Positions 1 to 8,444 of a stretch of DNA of 64,000 nt are shown here, one piece after another. The stretch comes from Streptomyces sp. NBC_00576. Lineage in GTDB: Bacteria > Actinomycetota > Actinomycetes > Streptomycetales > Streptomycetaceae. The stretch spans positions 4,774,001-4,838,000 of the forward strand of contig NZ_CP107780.1 in the NCBI RefSeq assembly GCF_036345175.1, in the 5' to 3' direction. The notes beneath the pieces were generated by a model. The model had not been told where the DNA came from and ran no database searches. It saw only the letters and a program-made list of their open reading frames with translations. Both the position numbers and the translations under genes were made by a program. Within the stretch, counting starts at the first letter, position 1; the number at the start of each line of letters is the position of its first letter.

Positions 1-273
1 GCACGCCCCGCAGTTCGCGAGCGTCGAAAGGGCCACGTGATCCCCGGGTCCCACATGCGTGACACCCGCCCCGACGGCCTCCACCACCCCGGCGCCCTCG
101 TGCCCGAGCACCACGGGAACAGGAAAGGGGATGGTCCCGTCCACGACAGACAGATCGCTGTGGCACAGCCCCGCCGCCGAGATCGCGACGAGCACCTCCC
201 CGGGTCCCGGATCCCTTACGTCGAGATCGTCAACGACCTCGATCCGCGTTCCGTCGAACACCACACCTCGCAT
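1..273 (-). CDS. Zn-dependent alcohol dehydrogenase, N-terminal part
   Basis: Only the first 91 codons are in the window; the gene runs off the left edge. The reading begins MRGVVFDGTRIEVVDDL and carries the GroES-like fold signatures of zinc medium-chain dehydrogenases: the AAGLCHSD catalytic-zinc Cys-His segment near residue 37, the GHEGAG motif near residue 57, and the beginning of the structural-zinc Cys cluster (NCGAC) at the edge. It should oxidise an alcohol with NAD(P). It lies 21 bases after the acyl-CoA dehydrogenase stop on the same strand, so it is probably the last gene of the minus-strand catabolic operon headed by the SDR. Substrate cannot be told. Confidence 0.85.
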   Translation of the reverse strand, partial: MRGVVFDGTRIEVVDDLDVRDPGPGEVLVAISAAGLCHSDLSVVDGTIPFPVPVVLGHEGAGVVEAVGAGVTHVGPGDHVALSTLANCGAC

Positions 274-294
274 CACGCAGCCCCTTGTCAGCCG

Positions 295-1440
295 TCAGCC
301 CTTGGGTTCTCTCGGCAGTCCGAGCACGCGCTCGGCGATGATCGTGCGCTGGATCTGGTCGGAGCCGCCGTAGATCGTGTCGGCCCGGGAGAACATGAAC
401 AGGTGCTGTGCGGAGTCGAGTTCGTACGGTGCCGCCTGCGACCACTCCACCGGCCCGACGGCAGCCCCCGCGCCCCGCACCAGCATCGCCAGCTCCCCGA
501 GCCGCTGATGCCACCCGCCCCACAGCAGTTTGGCTACGCTCGGCGCTGCGGCGTCCCCCGAACTCCCCAGCGTGCGCAGGGCGTTCCAGCGCATCACCCG
601 CAACTCGGCCCACTGCCGAACGAGTCGCTCCCGTACGACGGGATCCGCCACCGCGCCACTCTCGACGGCGGCCTGCACAACCCGCCCCAACTCCCCGACG
701 AATCCGATCTGTTGGGCAAGTGTCGAAACCCCTCGTTCGAACCCGAGGAGACTCATGGCGACGCCCCAGCCGCCGCCCTCGCCTCCGACGAGGTGCTCCA
801 CGCGCGCGCGTGCCCCGTCGAAGAAGACCTCGTTGAAGTCGCTGGTCCCGGTCATCTGCCGGATGGGCCGGACCTCGATCCGCCCTGGCTGGTCCATGGG
901 GACGAGCAGAAAACTGAGCCCACGATGCCGGACCGACCCCGCTTCCGTCCGGGCGAGCACGAAGCACCAGTCCGCTTCATGGGCGAGGGACGTCCAGATC
1001 TTCTGACCGGTGATCCGGTACGTCCCGTCAGCGGCCAGTTCCGCTTTCGTACTCACCCCGGCGAGATCCGAACCCGCGCCGGGCTCGCTGTAGCCCTGAC
1101 ACCAGAGCTCCTCCCCCGCGGCGATCGGCGGCAGGAACCGCGCCCGCTGTTCGTCGGTACCGTGCGCGAGAAGCGTCGGGGCAAGCAGATTCTCCCCGAT
1201 GTGCCCGGACCGCGTCGGCGCCCCGGAACGGGCGTACTCCTCGGCCCAGACGACTTGTTGGGTGAGAGTGGCGCTGCGGTTGCCGTACCCGGTCTCACCC
1301 CAGGAGAGCCCGATCCACCCGGCCTTCCCAAGAATCCGCTCCCAGGAACGCCGATCAAGAGCCCCATCAACATGCGCACCGAGCCAAGCCCGAGCTTCCG
1401 CCCGGAACTCCTCATCCCCGACGCCAAATCCAAATTCCAC
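295..1440 (-). CDS. Acyl-CoA dehydrogenase (FadE type, 381 aa)
   Basis: FAD-dependent alpha,beta-desaturation of an acyl-CoA thioester is expected. The length and the order of the N-terminal helical domain, beta domain and C-terminal helical domain are normal. The FAD/substrate motif CQGYSEPGAGSD is at about residues 114-125, the KIWTSLAH segment follows at about 147, and the C-terminal IYGGSDQIQR is at 356-365. The Glu that acts as base in medium-chain dehydrogenases at that C-terminal site is Gly here, as in many actinobacterial FadEs, so the base may lie elsewhere or on a partner subunit. The gene sits between the SDR and the alcohol dehydrogenase on the same strand and is likely co-transcribed. 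Confidence 0.92.
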   Translation of the reverse strand: MEFGFGVGDEEFRAEARAWLGAHVDGALDRRSWERILGKAGWIGLSWGETGYGNRSATLTQQVVWAEEYARSGAPTRSGHIGENLLAPTLLAHGTDEQRARFLPPIAAGEELWCQGYSEPGAGSDLAGVSTKAELAADGTYRITGQKIWTSLAHEADWCFVLARTEAGSVRHRGLSFLLVPMDQPGRIEVRPIRQMTGTSDFNEVFFDGARARVEHLVGGEGGGWGVAMSLLGFERGVSTLAQQIGFVGELGRVVQAAVESGAVADPVVRERLVRQWAELRVMRWNALRTLGSSGDAAAPSVAKLLWGGWHQRLGELAMLVRGAGAAVGPVEWSQAAPYELDSAQHLFMFSRADTIYGGSDQIQRTIIAERVLGLPREPKG

Positions 1441-1476
1441 AGGGCTCTCCTCTCAACATGGGACGCGCAGACCGAC

Positions 1477-1555
1477 CTAGGGGCGCGGGGCTGCATCTGA
1501 TTTGCGGCTCCGCCGCGTGGGCGCGAACAGCCACAACGCACCCGCACCCGCACCC
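1477..1555. repeat. Dispersed intergenic repeat, copy A
   Basis: This gap between the acyl-CoA dehydrogenase and SDR genes holds a GGGGCGCGGGGCTGC... element followed by GCGGCTCCGCCGCG. It is the near-identical reverse complement of the sequence at 26641-26703 (copy B) and shares its core with copies at 26729-26752, 30181-30256 and 44471-44521. Elements of this look are scattered between Streptomyces genes. No gene is seen in it. Confidence 0.75.
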
Positions 1556-1582
1556 GCCAAAACCACAAGCACCCCCGAGTTA

Positions 1583-2494
1583 CTAGGCGTTCGGTCGGCC
1601 CCCCTCCTGCGCAGCCCTCTCCATCTCCTCCAACCGCACAAGCATCGGCATCGGATCCACCCCCACCGACCCCGGCAAAAACTCCGCGATCCGTTCAGCC
1701 GTCCACCCGCCGGAGGCATACGCCGCCCGCAACTCCCTCGGCTGCGCCCACACCGCGATCTTCGGCCCGGCAACCGTGTACACCTGCCCGGTGATCTGCT
1801 GCTCCTTCGCCCGGTCGGACAGCAGATACACGACCAGGGCCGCCACATCCTCCGGCTCCCCGATCTCCGCCAACTCCATGGGTACGTTCGCCGACATCCG
1901 CGTACGAGCGACCGGCGCCACCGCGTTGGCGGTCACCCCGTACTTGTGGAGCCCGAGCGCGGCGCTCCGTACGAGCGAGATGATCCCGCCCTTCGCCGCG
2001 CTGTAGTTGGCCTGCGACACCGACCCCTGGTGATTCCCGCTGGTGAAACCGATCAGCGTCCCGGCCCGCTGCTGCCGCATGACCGCCGAAGCCGCCCGGA
2101 ACACCGTGAACGTGCCTTTCAGATGAGTGGCGACGACGGGATCCCACTCCTCCTCGGACATGTTGAACAGCATCCGCTCACGCAGGATCCCGGCGACGCA
2201 CACGACACCGTCCAGGCGCCCGTACGACGCCAACGCCACGTCCACGACCCGCTGACCGCCGGCCATCGTGGAAACGTCGTCGGCCACCGCGACCGCGTCG
2301 CCGCCGGCCGCTTCGATCTCCTTGACGATGCCCTCGGCGATCTCGCTCGTCGGCGAGGCGCCGTCGATCGAGACCCCGTAGTCGTTGACGACGACCCGTG
2401 CGCCCTCGGCCGCCGCGCCCAGTGCCACCGCCCGCCCGATCCCCCGCCCCGCGCCCGTCACGGCGATCACCTTGCCTGCCAAGAAGTTCCCCAT
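1583..2494 (-). CDS. Short-chain dehydrogenase/reductase (303 aa)
   Basis: An NAD(P)-dependent oxidoreductase of the classical SDR family. The cofactor loop GAGRGIG is at about residues 15-21, the NDYG acidic segment at 37-40, and the catalytic YSAAK motif at about 169-173 with a preceding Ser (GFTSGN). The C-terminal extension of about 50 residues is longer than a minimal 250-aa SDR and resembles the SDRs found with acyl-CoA catabolism genes, often annotated as 3-hydroxyacyl-CoA or steroid dehydrogenases. It is the first gene of the minus-strand operon. The CTGACGG dyad at 2517-2531 lies 22 bases upstream of its start. Confidence 0.92.
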   Translation of the reverse strand: MGNFLAGKVIAVTGAGRGIGRAVALGAAAEGARVVVNDYGVSIDGASPTSEIAEGIVKEIEAAGGDAVAVADDVSTMAGGQRVVDVALASYGRLDGVVCVAGILRERMLFNMSEEEWDPVVATHLKGTFTVFRAASAVMRQQRAGTLIGFTSGNHQGSVSQANYSAAKGGIISLVRSAALGLHKYGVTANAVAPVARTRMSANVPMELAEIGEPEDVAALVVYLLSDRAKEQQITGQVYTVAGPKIAVWAQPRELRAAYASGGWTAERIAEFLPGSVGVDPMPMLVRLEEMERAAQEGGRPNA

Positions 2495-2516
2495 GTCCGG
2501 CCCCTTCCCGCGGTTT

Positions 2517-2531
2517 CTGACGGTCCGTTAG
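2517..2531. promoter_or_regulatory. TetR-type operator, copy 1 of 3
   Basis: CTGACGG-T-CCGTTAG is an inverted repeat with 7-base arms around one base and a single mismatch; the flanking T and A extend the symmetry. It lies in the 106-base region between the divergent SDR and cyclase genes. The perfect version is at 8342-8356 and a weaker one at 8430-8444. The shape is that expected for a TetR-family dimer site; the regulator is not in this cluster. Confidence 0.7.
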
Positions 2532-2600
2532 ATTTTATGTCCCGGCGGATATCCGGAGGCAAGCCCCGGGAGCGACCGGACTCCAGGAAGGACCGGACTC

Positions 2601-3536
2601 ATGTCATTGCCGTCCGAGTTCCACGCCATCGCCAAACGCGTGAACAACTGGGGGCGTTGGGGGGCGGACGACGAGATCGGCACCCTCAACCTCATCACCG
2701 ACGCCGTCGTGCGCGAGGCCGCCGCGACCGTCCGCACCGGCCGCCGCATCCCCCTCGCGCTCCCGCTCCAGCAGGACGGCGTCCAGACGGGTGCGATTCC
2801 GGGCCGGCTGAACCCCGTACACGCCATGACCCAGATCAACCAGGAGCTGTTCGGTCCGCCGGGCTCCGGAACCGTGGCGACCAGCGACGACATCGTGACC
2901 CTGGGGCTCCAGTGCGCGACCCACTGGGACGCCCTCGCCCACGCCTCCCATTCAGGGAAGCTCTACAACGGCCGCCCGGCGGACACGATCACGGCCCATT
3001 CCGGCGCCGAGTTCGCCGGCGCCGACAAGGCACGGCACGTCGTCTCGCGGGGGGTGCTGCTGGATGTGGCCCGCGCCCTGGGTGTCGACCGGCTCGACGG
3101 GGGACACGCGGTCACCCCGGAGGACCTGGAGGCGGCGGAGAAGCTCGCCGGAACACGCGTACGAGCGGGCGACATCGTGCTCGTACGGACCGGGCAGATC
3201 CAGGTGTACCTGGCCGGCGACAAGCACGGGTACATGTACCCCTCGCCCGGGCTGTCGATCCGTACGCCGGAGTGGTTCCACGCACGGGATGTCGCGGCGG
3301 TCGCGAACGACACGCTGACTTTTGAGATTTTTCCGCCGGAGTCGGAGGATCTCTGGATGCCCGTACACGCGCTCGACCTGGTGGAGATGGGGATGCCACA
3401 GGGTCAGAACTGGAATCTCGAAAAGTTGTCCACAGCCTGTGGACAAGAAAGCCGGTACGAGTTCCTACTGTCGGCGACCCCGGAACCGTTCACGGGCGCC
3501 ACGGGCAGTCCCGTGGCGCCCGTGGCCATCCTCTGA
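2601..3536 (+). CDS. Cyclase family protein (kynurenine formamidase-like fold, 311 aa)
   Basis: Matches the Cyclase/KynB-like metal-dependent hydrolase family: the CATHWDALAH segment at about residues 103-112 is the family HxxTHxD metal site in its THWDAxxH form, and GVLLDVARAL follows at about 153. Family members hydrolyse amides, lactones or carbonic substrates. Start ATG follows a short GGA-rich leader. It is divergent from the SDR operon and shares its operator, so it is presumably induced with it. In comparable actinobacterial clusters such proteins accompany acyl-CoA dehydrogenases for cyclic or terpenoid acids; the real substrate is unknown. The last codons are folded into a 15-bp hairpin. 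Confidence 0.88.
   Translation: MSLPSEFHAIAKRVNNWGRWGADDEIGTLNLITDAVVREAAATVRTGRRIPLALPLQQDGVQTGAIPGRLNPVHAMTQINQELFGPPGSGTVATSDDIVTLGLQCATHWDALAHASHSGKLYNGRPADTITAHSGAEFAGADKARHVVSRGVLLDVARALGVDRLDGGHAVTPEDLEAAEKLAGTRVRAGDIVLVRTGQIQVYLAGDKHGYMYPSPGLSIRTPEWFHARDVAAVANDTLTFEIFPPESEDLWMPVHALDLVEMGMPQGQNWNLEKLSTACGQESRYEFLLSATPEPFTGATGSPVAPVAIL
3491..3524 (+). terminator. Strong hairpin inside the 3' end of the cyclase gene
   Basis: Arms CACGGGCGCCACGGG (3491-3505) and its exact complement (3510-3524) enclose a CAGT loop: 15 base pairs, all perfect. It ends ten bases before the stop codon, so the terminator-like stem is built from coding sequence for the residues TGATGSPVAP. There is no U-tract, as is common in Streptomyces. 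Confidence 0.75.
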
Positions 3537-3930
3537 CCTCTGTCGGCCGGTCGGCGGCGCGCCATTGCCCACCCCAAGTACGGCATCGCGCGCCGCCACC
3601 CGCCTTCGGCGTTCCCACCCCCGCCTCCCGTGGCCCTGAGGAGGCTGACGCCGAATCACGATCCGCACTCGTCGAGGGCCCCCGTCACCGAACCCTCGCC
3701 GTCCCCTCCGGCGAATCGCGCTGAACACAAGCGTGTTCATGCGGTCACGTCACGTCAACACCCGTTCGGAGATTTATCGCTTACGCCCGTTTTGCGACAA
3801 CCGCGCACAGGGGCACACCCCGGCGCACCGCACCACAACCGGCCCGGAAACACCGGCGTTTCTGCCACCGTGCCCCGCCACGCGCCGCGCCGGGCAGCAC
3901 AAAACAGCACTACACCGCCAGGACGTCCCG
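3537..3930. other. Gap between convergent genes, contains a palindrome
   Basis: No convincing gene. A perfect inverted repeat TGAACAC-aagc-GTGTTCA occurs at 3722-3739 between the 3' ends of the cyclase (+) and the ATP-binding protein (-). It could be a weak bidirectional terminator or a protein site; nothing decides between these. Confidence 0.5.
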
Positions 3931-4548
3931 TCAGACGGCTTCGTACGCCGCCATGCCCCCGTACACGGAAGCCGTGGCCGTAGCAGTAGCCGTAGCAGTG
4001 GAGTTGGCAGTGGCCGTACCAGTGGAGCCGGCACTGGATTTGGCAGTGGCAGCACCACCACACCCGTCCCCGTAGGGCACCGGGGCCGGGCAGCGGTCCA
4101 GTTCGCACCAGATGCGCTTGCCGATGCCTTCGGGGCTCCAGCCCCAGCGGTCGGCGAGCCCGTCGACCAGCTCCAGCCCGCGCCCGTTGGTCTCGTCACC
4201 CTCGGCATGCCGGGGTGCGGGCGGGCGGGCGCTCAGGTCGGCGACCTCCAGCCGGACGATCCCGCCGGCCACACCCTGGGCGCAGGACTGCACACCAGGC
4301 TGCCCACCGGGCTGTGCACCAGGCTGTGCACCGAACACACCGTGGAACGACAGCCGCAAAACCGCCGGACGCCCGGTGTGCACCACCGCGTTGGTGACCA
4401 GTTCGGAGACAAGGAGGATCAGCGTCTCGGCCAGCGGGTCGTCGTCCGCCACCCCGGACCCGGCAATCCGCGACCGCGCCCATCTCCGGGCCCGCCCCAC
4501 CTCCGTGGGGTCGGGCCGGATCTCCAGCTGCACTTGAAGCACCTGCAC
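3931..4548 (-). CDS. ATP-binding protein, HATPase_c anti-sigma regulatory factor-like (205 aa)
   Basis: An RsbW/SpoIIAB-type GHKL ATPase of the kind Streptomyces carries in dozens. The N-box ELVTNAVVHT is at about residues 49-58, and the G-box region VADLSARPP...GRGLELVDGLADRWG is at about 102-140. Between them is an unusual Gln/Pro/Gly-rich insert of tandem AQPG/GQPG units at about 73-90. The C-terminal 45 residues are low complexity, rich in alternating Thr and Ala. Start is GTG, just after a short overlapping frame ending ATGGTGTGA. Such proteins bind or phosphorylate anti-sigma antagonists; the partner is not adjacent, the nearest STAS protein being at 10.7 kb. Confidence 0.85.
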   Translation of the reverse strand: MQVLQVQLEIRPDPTEVGRARRWARSRIAGSGVADDDPLAETLILLVSELVTNAVVHTGRPAVLRLSFHGVFGAQPGAQPGGQPGVQSCAQGVAGGIVRLEVADLSARPPAPRHAEGDETNGRGLELVDGLADRWGWSPEGIGKRIWCELDRCPAPVPYGDGCGGAATAKSSAGSTGTATANSTATATATATASVYGGMAAYEAV

Positions 4549-5061
4549 CGCTCACACCATCCGAACCGGCGGACACATCGCCTCGCGCCGCACGAGGGCC
4601 ACGATCGTAGCCATTTTCCGCATGCCCAGAACAACGGTTGGGCCAACGGCCAGATCGGGGATCACGGAACGTGAATCCCTTACGAGAAAGCATGGTTGAC
4701 GTACAGTCACGCCAACAAGCGCTTCGGGCATATTCCAACGCGAAGGAGTACGCCTGAGGCATACTGTGCGACGCTCGCCACGGGTAGTCGAACAGGCGGG
4801 CGCAGAGCGCCGACCCGCCCCGCGAGCGGCGCGCACCGCCGGATCCGGGGCCGCCTCATGGGCAACACCGGGATGGCTCGACCTCTGAACCACTCGCATC
4901 CCACAGAAGGTACCGGAGTGGGCACACGACTCCGGGCTGTTACGAGTCACGCGTAGGACACAACCCGATATCGACGCTGAGTGATCTCACAACACCTCGA
5001 TCACATTTCTATCGCGCCACGATCGGCGACATTATCCGGCCACCCACCGCTCCGCCCCTTG
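4549..5061. other. 513-base region with no firm gene
   Basis: An 86-codon plus-strand frame (4696-4956) and a 132-codon minus-strand frame ending in ATGGTGTGA four bases before the HATPase start are both open, but neither resembles a family I recognise, and high-GC DNA keeps such frames open. The stretch 4970-5040 is locally AT-richer than its surroundings and is the likely promoter area. A real small gene here is possible but not supported. Confidence 0.4.
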
Positions 5062-5970
5062 TCACGGCGCTTCTGCCAGTAACTCAGCGGCGAGCAGCTC
5101 CTCACACTCCGTAATCGAACCGGGTCGCCGGGCTCGTACCCAGGCCCGCTTCAGATACAGATGAACGTCCGCCTCCCAGGTGAATCCCATCCCGCCGTGC
5201 ACCTGAAGGCAGTCGCGGGCGCCGCGCACGGCTGCCTCGTCGGCGAGCAGCCGGGCCGCCGCGATGTCCGCCGGATCGACGGTGACGGCGGCCGCGTACA
5301 CCGCCGCCCGCGCCACCTCGACGCGCACCAGGATCCCGGCACACAGATGCTGCACCGCCTGGAAGGCCCCGATCGGCCGCCCGAACTGCTCACGGGTCCG
5401 CGCGTGTTGCACGGCCAGCTCACACACCCGGGCGGCGGTGCCGAGCTGTTCGGCGGCGGTGAGGAGAGAGGTCAGGAGTACGTCCGTACGGTCGCCGGAG
5501 TCCGGCTCGGCCACCCGGTGGAGGGGCGTGAGCGGATCCACGGACCGCATCGGCGCCGCCCCCGCGGCATCCCCGCGTACGACGTCGGCGGCACCCAGCC
5601 ATTCCACCACCCCACCACCATCCACGACGGTCACCACCGCCTCCCCCGTCGCCGCCCCCGGCACCACCCCGGCCGCGAGATGCGTGGCGATCAACGGCCC
5701 CGGGAGCAGGACCCGCCCCGCCTCCTCGAACGCCAACACCGCCTCGGGCAGCCCGAGTCCGACCCCGCCCGCCTCCTCCGGCAGCCGCAGCGAGAAGAAC
5801 CCGGCGGACCCCAGCTCCCGCCACAGCCCCCGGTCCAGCTCGGGCTCCACCTCCGCGCCCCCGGCGCCCTCCATGGCCGCCCGCAGCCGCTCGCGCCCGA
5901 ACCGCGCCGCCAGCAGCCCCCGTACGCCATCCCGCAACGCCCATTGGTCTTCGGTGAGTTGGAAGCGCAT
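5062..5970 (-). CDS. Acyl-CoA dehydrogenase, short FadE subunit (302 aa)
   Basis: Shorter than the usual 380 residues, like the small subunits of actinobacterial heteromeric acyl-CoA dehydrogenases (for example the ChsE1/FadE27 type of steroid side-chain breakdown). Visible features: N-terminal helical domain with LPEEAGGVGLGLPE at about 63-76, a reduced beta domain around 105-140, and the C-terminal domain with QFGRPIGAFQAVQH at about 194-207 and the HGGMGFTWE helix at about 258-266. The stop of the next gene upstream (5980-7113) is nine bases before its ATG, which supports an alpha/beta pair with that 377-aa dehydrogenase. Heterotetramer formation is inferred, not seen. Confidence 0.9.
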   Translation of the reverse strand: MRFQLTEDQWALRDGVRGLLAARFGRERLRAAMEGAGGAEVEPELDRGLWRELGSAGFFSLRLPEEAGGVGLGLPEAVLAFEEAGRVLLPGPLIATHLAAGVVPGAATGEAVVTVVDGGGVVEWLGAADVVRGDAAGAAPMRSVDPLTPLHRVAEPDSGDRTDVLLTSLLTAAEQLGTAARVCELAVQHARTREQFGRPIGAFQAVQHLCAGILVRVEVARAAVYAAAVTVDPADIAAARLLADEAAVRGARDCLQVHGGMGFTWEADVHLYLKRAWVRARRPGSITECEELLAAELLAEAP

Positions 5971-5979
5971 GTGCGAATG

Positions 5980-7113
5980 TCACCGCCCTTTCGGCAGCCC
6001 GAGAACGCGTTCGGCCACGATGCTGTGCTGGATCTGGGAGGTGCCGGCGGCGATGGTGTACGACAGTGAGGACAACCGGTCGAGCACCCAGGGCTGTTCG
6101 AGATCCAGCGCCGCGCCGCCCTCCCCCAGGACCTCGGCAGCCGCCTCGTACAACTCCTGCCGGGCGTGCGAGTACCGCAGCTTGAAGACCGACCCGCCGA
6201 CCCCGGGCACCCCTTCGCTCGCCTCGCTCACGTTCCACTGCGTCAGCCGCCACAGCGCCCTGAACTCGGCGTTGAGCCGCCCGAGCCGTCGCCGCAGCAC
6301 GGGGTCGTCCCAGCGCCCGTTCTCCCGTGCTGCCACAGCGAGTTCGGCGAGCACCCGGCGACATGCGACCACCTCCCCGACGAACGCCGTACCGCGCTCG
6401 AAGGACAACGTCACCATGGTCACGCGCCAGCCGTCGTTCTCCTCGCCGACCCGGTTTGCGACGGGCACCCGGACCTCGTCGAGGAAGACCTCCGCGAACT
6501 CGTTCGAGCCGGCGAGCGTACGCAACGGTCGTACGGTGATACCCGGCGCGTCCATGGGCATGGCCAGCCAGGTGATCCCGCGATGCTTGGGCGCGTGCGG
6601 GTCGGTGCGCACCAACAGCTCGCACCAGTCGGCGACTTCGGCGTGCGAGGTCCAGATCTTGGCGCCGCTCACCACGTAGTCGTCGCCGTCGCGCCACGCG
6701 CGCGTGCGCAGCGCCGCGAGATCCGAACCGGCGTCCGGCTCACTGAACCCCTGACACCAGACCTCCTCGCCGCGCAGCATGGGCGGCAGCCAGTGCGCCC
6801 GCTGTTCGTCGGTCCCCTCGGCGGCGACGGTCGGCCCGGCGTGCAGCAGTCCGACGAAGTTCGCGCCCACATAGGGCGCGCCGGCCTTCTCCGTCTCCTC
6901 CAGGTAGATCATCCGTACGGCGGGGTCGGCGCCCCAGTGGACATCGCCGTACCCGGCGTCGTACAGCGTCCGCTGCCAGCCGAGGTCGTACGCGCGCCGT
7001 CCGGGCCAGTCGTCGGGCGAGGGCTTGGCCGGCAGCGAGGGGAGCGCCTTGCCCAGCCACTCCCTCAACCGCGCCCGGAATTCGGCCTCTTGGGGAGTGT
7101 CGGAGAGGTCCAC
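5980..7113 (-). CDS. Acyl-CoA dehydrogenase, long FadE subunit (377 aa)
   Basis: Start chosen as the GTG at 7113, which overlaps the TAG stop of the amidohydrolase (TAGTG), giving VDLSDTPQEAEFRARL. An open frame continues far upstream but only as a shadow of the amidohydrolase. The flavin motif CQGFSEPDAGSD is at about residues 113-124, SGAKIWTSHAEVADW at about 143, and AAGTSQIQHSIVAERVLG ends the protein; the classical catalytic Glu position is Ala. Lies between the amidohydrolase and the short FadE with no room for separate promoters, so one transcript from 8306 is likely. Confidence 0.92.
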   Translation of the reverse strand: MDLSDTPQEAEFRARLREWLGKALPSLPAKPSPDDWPGRRAYDLGWQRTLYDAGYGDVHWGADPAVRMIYLEETEKAGAPYVGANFVGLLHAGPTVAAEGTDEQRAHWLPPMLRGEEVWCQGFSEPDAGSDLAALRTRAWRDGDDYVVSGAKIWTSHAEVADWCELLVRTDPHAPKHRGITWLAMPMDAPGITVRPLRTLAGSNEFAEVFLDEVRVPVANRVGEENDGWRVTMVTLSFERGTAFVGEVVACRRVLAELAVAARENGRWDDPVLRRRLGRLNAEFRALWRLTQWNVSEASEGVPGVGGSVFKLRYSHARQELYEAAAEVLGEGGAALDLEQPWVLDRLSSLSYTIAAGTSQIQHSIVAERVLGLPKGR

Positions 7114-8306
7114 TACTTGTCCAGGTCGAGGCCGAGCATGCGGATGGCGTTGCCGCGCATCAGCTTGTAGACGGTCTCGTCGTCGAGGCCCTTCACATGG
7201 TCGAGGGCGACCTCCTTGGTGTGCGGGAAGGTCGAGTCGACGTGCGGGTAGTCGGTCTCGAAGGTGGCGTTGTCCCGGCCGACGACGTCGATCGAGGCGA
7301 CTCCGTGCTTGTCGCGGAAGAAGCAGCAGAAGATCTGCCGGTAGTAGTACGTCGACGGGGGTTCCGGGATCAGGTCCCGCACCCCACCCCATGCCCGGTG
7401 TTCCTCCCACACGTCGTCGGCGCGCTCCAGGGCGTACGGGATCCAGCCCATCTGCCCTTCGCTGTACGCGAGTTTGAGCGCCGGGAACTTCACCAGCACT
7501 CCGCTGAACAGGAAGTCCATCATCGACGCCATCGCGTTGTTGAAGCTCAGCGAGGCCTGTACGGCGGGTGGCGCGTCCGGGGAGGCGGCGGGCATCTGGC
7601 TGCTGCTGCCGATGTGCATGTTGACGACCGTCCCGGTCTCCTCGCACACCGCGAAGAACGGGTCCCAGTAGCCGGAGTGGATCGACGGCAGCCCGAGATG
7701 CGTCGGGATCTCCGAGAACGTCACGGCCCGCACCCCGCGTTCGGCGTTGCGCCGGATCTCCGCGACCGCCAACTCGACGTCCCACAGCGGGATCAGGCAC
7801 AGCGGGATCAGCCGGCCGCCGCTGTCGCCGCACCACTCCTCCACCATCCAGTCGTTGTAGGCGCGCACGCACGCCAGCGCGACCTCCTTGTCCGCGGCCT
7901 CGGCGAAGGTCTGCCCGCAGAACCGCGGGAAGGTCGGGAAGCAGAGGGAGCCCTCGACGTGGTTGAGGTCCATGTCGGCGAGCCGGGCCTTCGGGTCCCA
8001 GCAGCCGCGCCGCATCTGCTCGCGCGTGATGCCGTCGAGGGTCATCTCGTCCCGGGAGAACCCGACGGCCGCGATGATCCGCTTGTACGGGAACTGCAGG
8101 TCCTCGTACTGCCACCAGTCGGTGACCGGGCCGTCGGGGTCGGTCGTGATCCGGTATTTGCCGCCCACGTAGGCGAGTTCGCCGATGCCGGCGGTGAAGG
8201 GCTTCGGCCCCTTGTCCCGGTACTTGGCCGGCAGCCAGGTCTCGAAGAGGTGCGCGGGTTCGATCACGTGGTCGTCGACGCTGATGATGCGGGGCAGTTC
8301 GGTCAT
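7113..8306 (-). CDS. Amidohydrolase family protein (397 aa)
   Basis: Belongs to the metal-dependent amidohydrolase_2 (ACMSD-like) family: the N-terminal SVDDHVIEP metal motif is at about residues 9-17, followed by AKYRDKGPK; HIGSSSQ is near the middle; and the C-terminal ETDYPHVDSTFPHT carries the late Asp/His ligands. Members decarboxylate or hydrolyse cyclic acids. In actinobacteria, close relatives sit in clusters with acyl-CoA dehydrogenases and CoA ligases, as here. It heads the minus-strand operon, and the perfect CTGACGGACCGTCAG operator is 36 bases upstream. Confidence 0.9.
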   Translation of the reverse strand: MTELPRIISVDDHVIEPAHLFETWLPAKYRDKGPKPFTAGIGELAYVGGKYRITTDPDGPVTDWWQYEDLQFPYKRIIAAVGFSRDEMTLDGITREQMRRGCWDPKARLADMDLNHVEGSLCFPTFPRFCGQTFAEAADKEVALACVRAYNDWMVEEWCGDSGGRLIPLCLIPLWDVELAVAEIRRNAERGVRAVTFSEIPTHLGLPSIHSGYWDPFFAVCEETGTVVNMHIGSSSQMPAASPDAPPAVQASLSFNNAMASMMDFLFSGVLVKFPALKLAYSEGQMGWIPYALERADDVWEEHRAWGGVRDLIPEPPSTYYYRQIFCCFFRDKHGVASIDVVGRDNATFETDYPHVDSTFPHTKEVALDHVKGLDDETVYKLMRGNAIRMLGLDLDK

Positions 8307-8341
8307 GGGTCCCCTCCGCCTGGCCAGCTGGTGATGATTAT

Positions 8342-8356
8342 CTGACGGACCGTCAG
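8342..8356. promoter_or_regulatory. TetR-type operator, copy 2 of 3 (perfect)
   Basis: CTGACGG-A-CCGTCAG, 7-base arms without mismatch. It lies in the divergent region between the amidohydrolase operon and the acyl-CoA synthetase gene. With 2517-2531 and 8430-8444 it defines a local regulon covering all genes from 1 to 10 kb. Confidence 0.75.
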
Positions 8357-8429
8357 TTCCACACCCTTAGAAGGTTAGTCCCGCACCTATGGACCGACAA
8401 GGCGTGAAGCCCTACGCTCGCCGCACAAT

Positions 8430-8444
8430 CTGATGGTTCGTCAG
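8430..8444. promoter_or_regulatory. TetR-type operator, copy 3 of 3 (degenerate)
   Basis: CTGATGGTTCGTCAG differs from the consensus CTGACGGnCCGTCAG at two bases. It is 54 bases upstream of the chosen acyl-CoA synthetase start and abuts the triple 12-base repeat. It would serve the plus-strand promoter while the copy at 8342 serves the minus-strand one. Confidence 0.6.

Noticed and set aside
37..1500. Long plus-strand open frame opposite the first two genes (487 codons)
   Set aside because: It is the antisense shadow of the acyl-CoA dehydrogenase; Pro/Arg-rich, no family pattern, kept open by third-position GC.
4552..4956. Frames on both strands in the 4.5-5.0 kb gap
   Set aside because: They overlap each other, have no recognised pattern and no clear ribosome site. 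A small gene is possible but not supported.
5980..8115. 711-codon frame fusing the acyl-CoA dehydrogenase with upstream sequence
   Set aside because: The N-terminal half is a shadow of the amidohydrolase; the TAGTG overlap gives the true start.
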